Source of the DNA: an uncultured Methanobrevibacter sp.
GTDB taxonomy: Archaea; Methanobacteriota; Methanobacteria; Methanobacteriales; Methanobacteriaceae
Assembly: GCF_900314615.1 (NCBI RefSeq)
Contig: NZ_OMWA01000030.1
Coordinates: 92,710-99,138, forward strand
Direction: 5' to 3'
Length of the DNA: 6,429 nt
Part shown: in pieces, positions 5,301 to 6,429 of the stretch
How positions within the stretch are numbered: the stretch's first letter is position 1
How the letters are laid out: each line of letters starts with the position of its first letter
Made by a program: the position numbers and the translations under genes
The notes under the pieces: model-generated
Told to the model about the DNA's origin: nothing
Seen by the model: the letters and a program-made list of their open reading frames with translations, nothing else
Database searches by the model: none

Positions 5301-6017
5301 AATATTGTAAATTCCAATTTCGCCAACAACAATGCAAGTGATGAGGATAGTGAAGGTGACGGTGGTGCTGTTTACGTTGACAGGAATGTTACTGTGGTAA
5401 ATTGTAATTTCACAGGCAATAAAGCTTATAGGGGTTCTGCAATTTACTTCTGGGTTATTGGGGATTTCAAATACGTCAGGTCCATTTCCCATTCTACTTT
5501 CCTGAACAATAGGGCAAGTATGGATTCTTTATCTCCATTTACTTTAACAGTCAATGAAAATAATATTGAAATCGCTTTTGAGGGTTACGACAACCTTTTA
5601 AATGCAATACTGTCCAGAAAGATGAGTGATGTCAACATCACAAACGTTACTTACTGGGGAGCTAATGGTGTTGAAAACACAGGGGATGCCACCATTGTGC
5701 CTGCCATGTTATATACTGAAGCAGGTCAGAACGTCACAGTTTCAGGTCTTGTTAACGGTGAGCCTCTAAATCTCAGTGCAGTTACAAATGCTGAAGGTAA
5801 AATTGTTTTAAATATTAGCGCAGGGGATAATTATTTCCTCACTGTTCGCCACGACGCAGATTCATACTACTCTGAAGGTGAAAAAACATTCACAAACATG
5901 GCTTTCAATGTGAATGTTGTCTCTCAGACAACCTCAAACAGGACTGTTAACCTTACTGCAGAATCCAATATTTTAAGTGAAGTCATGCCTGGTAACTTGG
6001 TAGACTTACGGCGGTAA
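2331..6017 (+). CDS. Secreted adhesin-like parallel beta-helix protein, 5' part of a frameshifted gene
   Basis: 1228 residues from the ATG at 2331. I chose this over an in-frame ATG at 2244 because GGAG (2320-2323) precedes it and a signal peptide follows (MKVKKT, hydrophobic core, cleavage after NVYA, residue 24). An acidic linker (25-72) leads to a first cap (DELQKLIDNA, ISKNLTINGNGF, about 73-157) and seven coils. A second cap (FAYIQNLIDKANSGD, about 327-402) starts about 25 more coils to residue 1065. Each coil is about 21-28 residues with a GGAVYF / VSNCNFTNNTA pattern; coils at about 634-855 are a Cys-poor variant. TYWGANG (about 1108) and a beta-sandwich domain follow. This is a cell-surface protein of the Methanobrevibacter adhesin-like type, probably binding cells or substrates; the ligand is unknown. 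No anchor is present before the frame breaks after residue 1224. Confidence 0.9.
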   Translation: MKVKKTIILLTLVVFLASLANVYAGEMDDALASEDASQIGVSSTVEDNLQASEENAMVEQTGNHYADKLSSSGEFDELQKLIDNASDNGIINFEHNYTYTVGTDTITEGISISKNLTINGNGFAIDAQGKSRIFNIDGGTNVLLNNILFTNGFSEGNGGAILAYGNVNIAGSSFINNTGYDGGAVYFSDAGNVTDCSFSDNTATGYGSAVRMLSGSVSNSNFTDNMGDHGAVNMGSGNVSNSNFVNNTASNDGGAVYIFKTGAVTNCTFTNNTAKSGNAIFISKGNISGCDFRNNYISKGAIHSVSGNITLSNNILDDNDVIESNNFAYIQNLIDKANSGDTILINGSYYGFGIPIRVTKSLTLIGENNATLDAKNLSKIFYITADKVEIKNIHFTNGYSQNGGAVYFNKTGIVSNCTFTNNTANEDGGALYFNCSGTVENCNFTNNKATGDYACGGAVCFLNTGTVSNCNFVDNKATGDYACGGAVCFYDEGSVSNCNFTDNTADYAGGAVCFLNGTVANCNFTGNTATRYGSGAVYFLDQGTVTNCNFVNNSASTHGGAVYFYGEGNVSNCNFTGNTATGDGGAINMGSGSVSNCNFINNTAGKSGGAVCVDEVYNASKIDSTFIDNHANNGGAIYFNGGISNVTISGLYKGNVAQRGGGAIFVRGKSMNNNFTADFIANEARAASGGAVFIYNHADNNTFEGSFADNYAIYGGAMFFYNKANSNVFNSEFVNNTAKSCGGAIFFYNTTDGNNFTGDFTANSALGEVDESVGNGGAITFKDTSSNSIFACDFINNTANLNGGGVNYRQTPYNITFNSNFINNTSPRGGGVNFFDTFENVIFNGDFVGNSALKGGAIAVVDGIIEGVTFTDNRAEEGGAVYINGTGEVSNCIFTNNTATDEYSGGGAVYIGSGNVTDSIFISNRATSAGSLGGAVLIKNSGNVTDCRFEDNFAGFGGAVADEFNVNVNNCDFTANRASVEGGALYMGSGNIVNSNFANNNASDEDSEGDGGAVYVDRNVTVVNCNFTGNKAYRGSAIYFWVIGDFKYVRSISHSTFLNNRASMDSLSPFTLTVNENNIEIAFEGYDNLLNAILSRKMSDVNITNVTYWGANGVENTGDATIVPAMLYTEAGQNVTVSGLVNGEPLNLSAVTNAEGKIVLNISAGDNYFLTVRHDADSYYSEGEKTFTNMAFNVNVVSQTTSNRTVNLTAESNILSEVMPGNLVDLRR
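2802..5523 (+). repeat. Array of about 32 beta-helix coil repeats
   Basis: Coils start at GGA-type motifs spaced about 66-84 bases apart, interrupted at about 3300-3536 by the second cap module. Three blocks differ. Coils up to 4155 use the VSNC core. Coils from about 4230 to 4892 have cores such as FYNTTDGNNFTGDFTANSA and lack Cys at that position. Coils from 4962 return to the VSNC type. The blocks suggest expansion from separate ancestral units. Confidence 0.8.
3534..4140 (+). repeat. Recently homogenised DNA repeats within the adhesin-like gene
   Basis: Nucleotide identity between coils is highest here. A 46-base block is identical at 3669-3714 and 3753-3798, exactly 84 bases (28 codons) apart. 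A 32-base block is identical at 3889-3920 and 4042-4073, 153 bases (51 codons) apart. The string TCAAATTGTAATTTT recurs several times between 3730 and 4130. Offsets are multiples of three, so gain or loss of units keeps the frame. Confidence 0.8.
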
Positions 6018-6429
6018 CGGTACCTGGTGGGCAATGCATACATTCGATGAATGTGCGGTTTACAAAGTCAATGCAAGCTATGTCGGACTGGAGAATGTAG
6101 TTGTTAGGAATGGGACTGTTACTGTTTTTAAAGCACTTTCTAAATTTTCAGATGTTGTCGTAATGAGCAATAATGTTACATTGACCTTGTGTGATGAGAA
6201 CGGAAATCCGATTTCAGGCGCAAATATTACATATGCTATAGATGGCGTTTCTAATGCTACTGTCAGTGATGATAACGGATCATTTGTTATTGTTGCAGCT
6301 TCCGGAGCTGAAATATTTGTCGATTATGCGGGCAGTGAGGATTATGTCGGGTCTAATATTACAATTAAATTGGCTACTCCTCAAAGACAGTCCACAGTTA
6401 TTGTAGGAGAGGACTTCACACAGTACGCA
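6004..6429 (+). pseudogene. Out-of-frame 3' continuation of the adhesin-like gene (Ig-like repeats), running off the right edge
   Basis: From 6007 to the window end, 141 codons are open in the +1 frame relative to the upstream part. They carry YGGNGTWWAMHTFDECAVYK, VNASYVGLENV, then an Ig-like beta-sandwich with VTLTLCDENGNPISGANITY, VSDDNGSFVIVAASG and DYAGSEDYVGSNITIKL, and QRQSTVIVGEDFTQYA at the edge. These motifs normally follow the MPG motif in one polypeptide in Methanobrevibacter adhesin-like proteins, from memory. TAG at 6001-6003 closes this frame upstream, and I see no good ribosome binding site before the first ATG (6034), so independent translation is unlikely. This is the natural C-terminal part of the gene starting at 2331, lost from its product unless the shift is a sequencing error or is bypassed. 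Confidence 0.8.

Noticed and set aside
2624..5492. Open frames of 60-90 codons on the opposite strand and in other frames within the adhesin-like gene
   Set aside because: They are mirror readings of the Asn/Gly/Thr-rich repeats, have no ribosome sites, and repeat with the coil period.
6034..6429. A separate gene starting at the ATG at 6034
   Set aside because: There is no ribosome site or promoter, and the sequence continues an Ig-like repeat already begun before the ATG (YGGNGTWW), so it is the tail of the broken adhesin-like gene.

Overview
The window looks like accessory chromosome from a gut methanogen of the Methanobrevibacter type. The DNA is AT-rich. Promoters look archaeal (TTTATAAATA and TTTAAATA TATA boxes), and ribosome binding sites are strong GGAGG motifs. 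The largest gene encodes a secreted adhesin-like parallel beta-helix protein whose C-terminal sequence (TYWGANG, NYFLTVRHDADSYY, YGGNGTWWA, STVIVGEDFTQYA) I recognise from the large adhesin-like families of Methanobrevibacter. The genus call rests on memory of these motifs, not on a search.

Layout. Positions 1-712 hold no long gene. The minus strand there is A-rich and reads like decayed coding sequence: a broken tail at 455-649, then a TATA box, a near-perfect Shine-Dalgarno site and a 46-codon ORF at 249-389, then frameshifted coding-like sequence that leaves the left edge. Unusually dense inverted repeats (191-302, 326-357, 363-394) are superimposed. At 713-1955 are two plus-strand genes in an apparent operon: a four-helix membrane protein resembling the transmembrane half of SLOG/TIR-linked SLATT or S-4TM effectors, and an 88-residue soluble protein with a RyR-like signature. 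Double hairpins and a T10 tract at 2041-2103 end this operon. At 2331-6017 lies the adhesin-like gene: signal peptide, two beta-helix caps, about 32 coils, and a start of Ig-like repeats. Its frame is broken near 6003-6017, and the continuation is readable in the +1 frame to the right edge.

How they fit together. The two-gene operon is the best candidate for an under-described system: a membrane effector lacking its usual fused sensor, next to a small possible sensor or ligand-binding protein. This would suit a membrane-targeting defence or stress module, but the role is inferred. The adhesin is a surface protein, with homogenised internal repeats, a T8 tract in its leader and a frameshift; all three suggest a gene that varies or is currently off. 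The decayed left part suggests repeated gene turnover at this locus.
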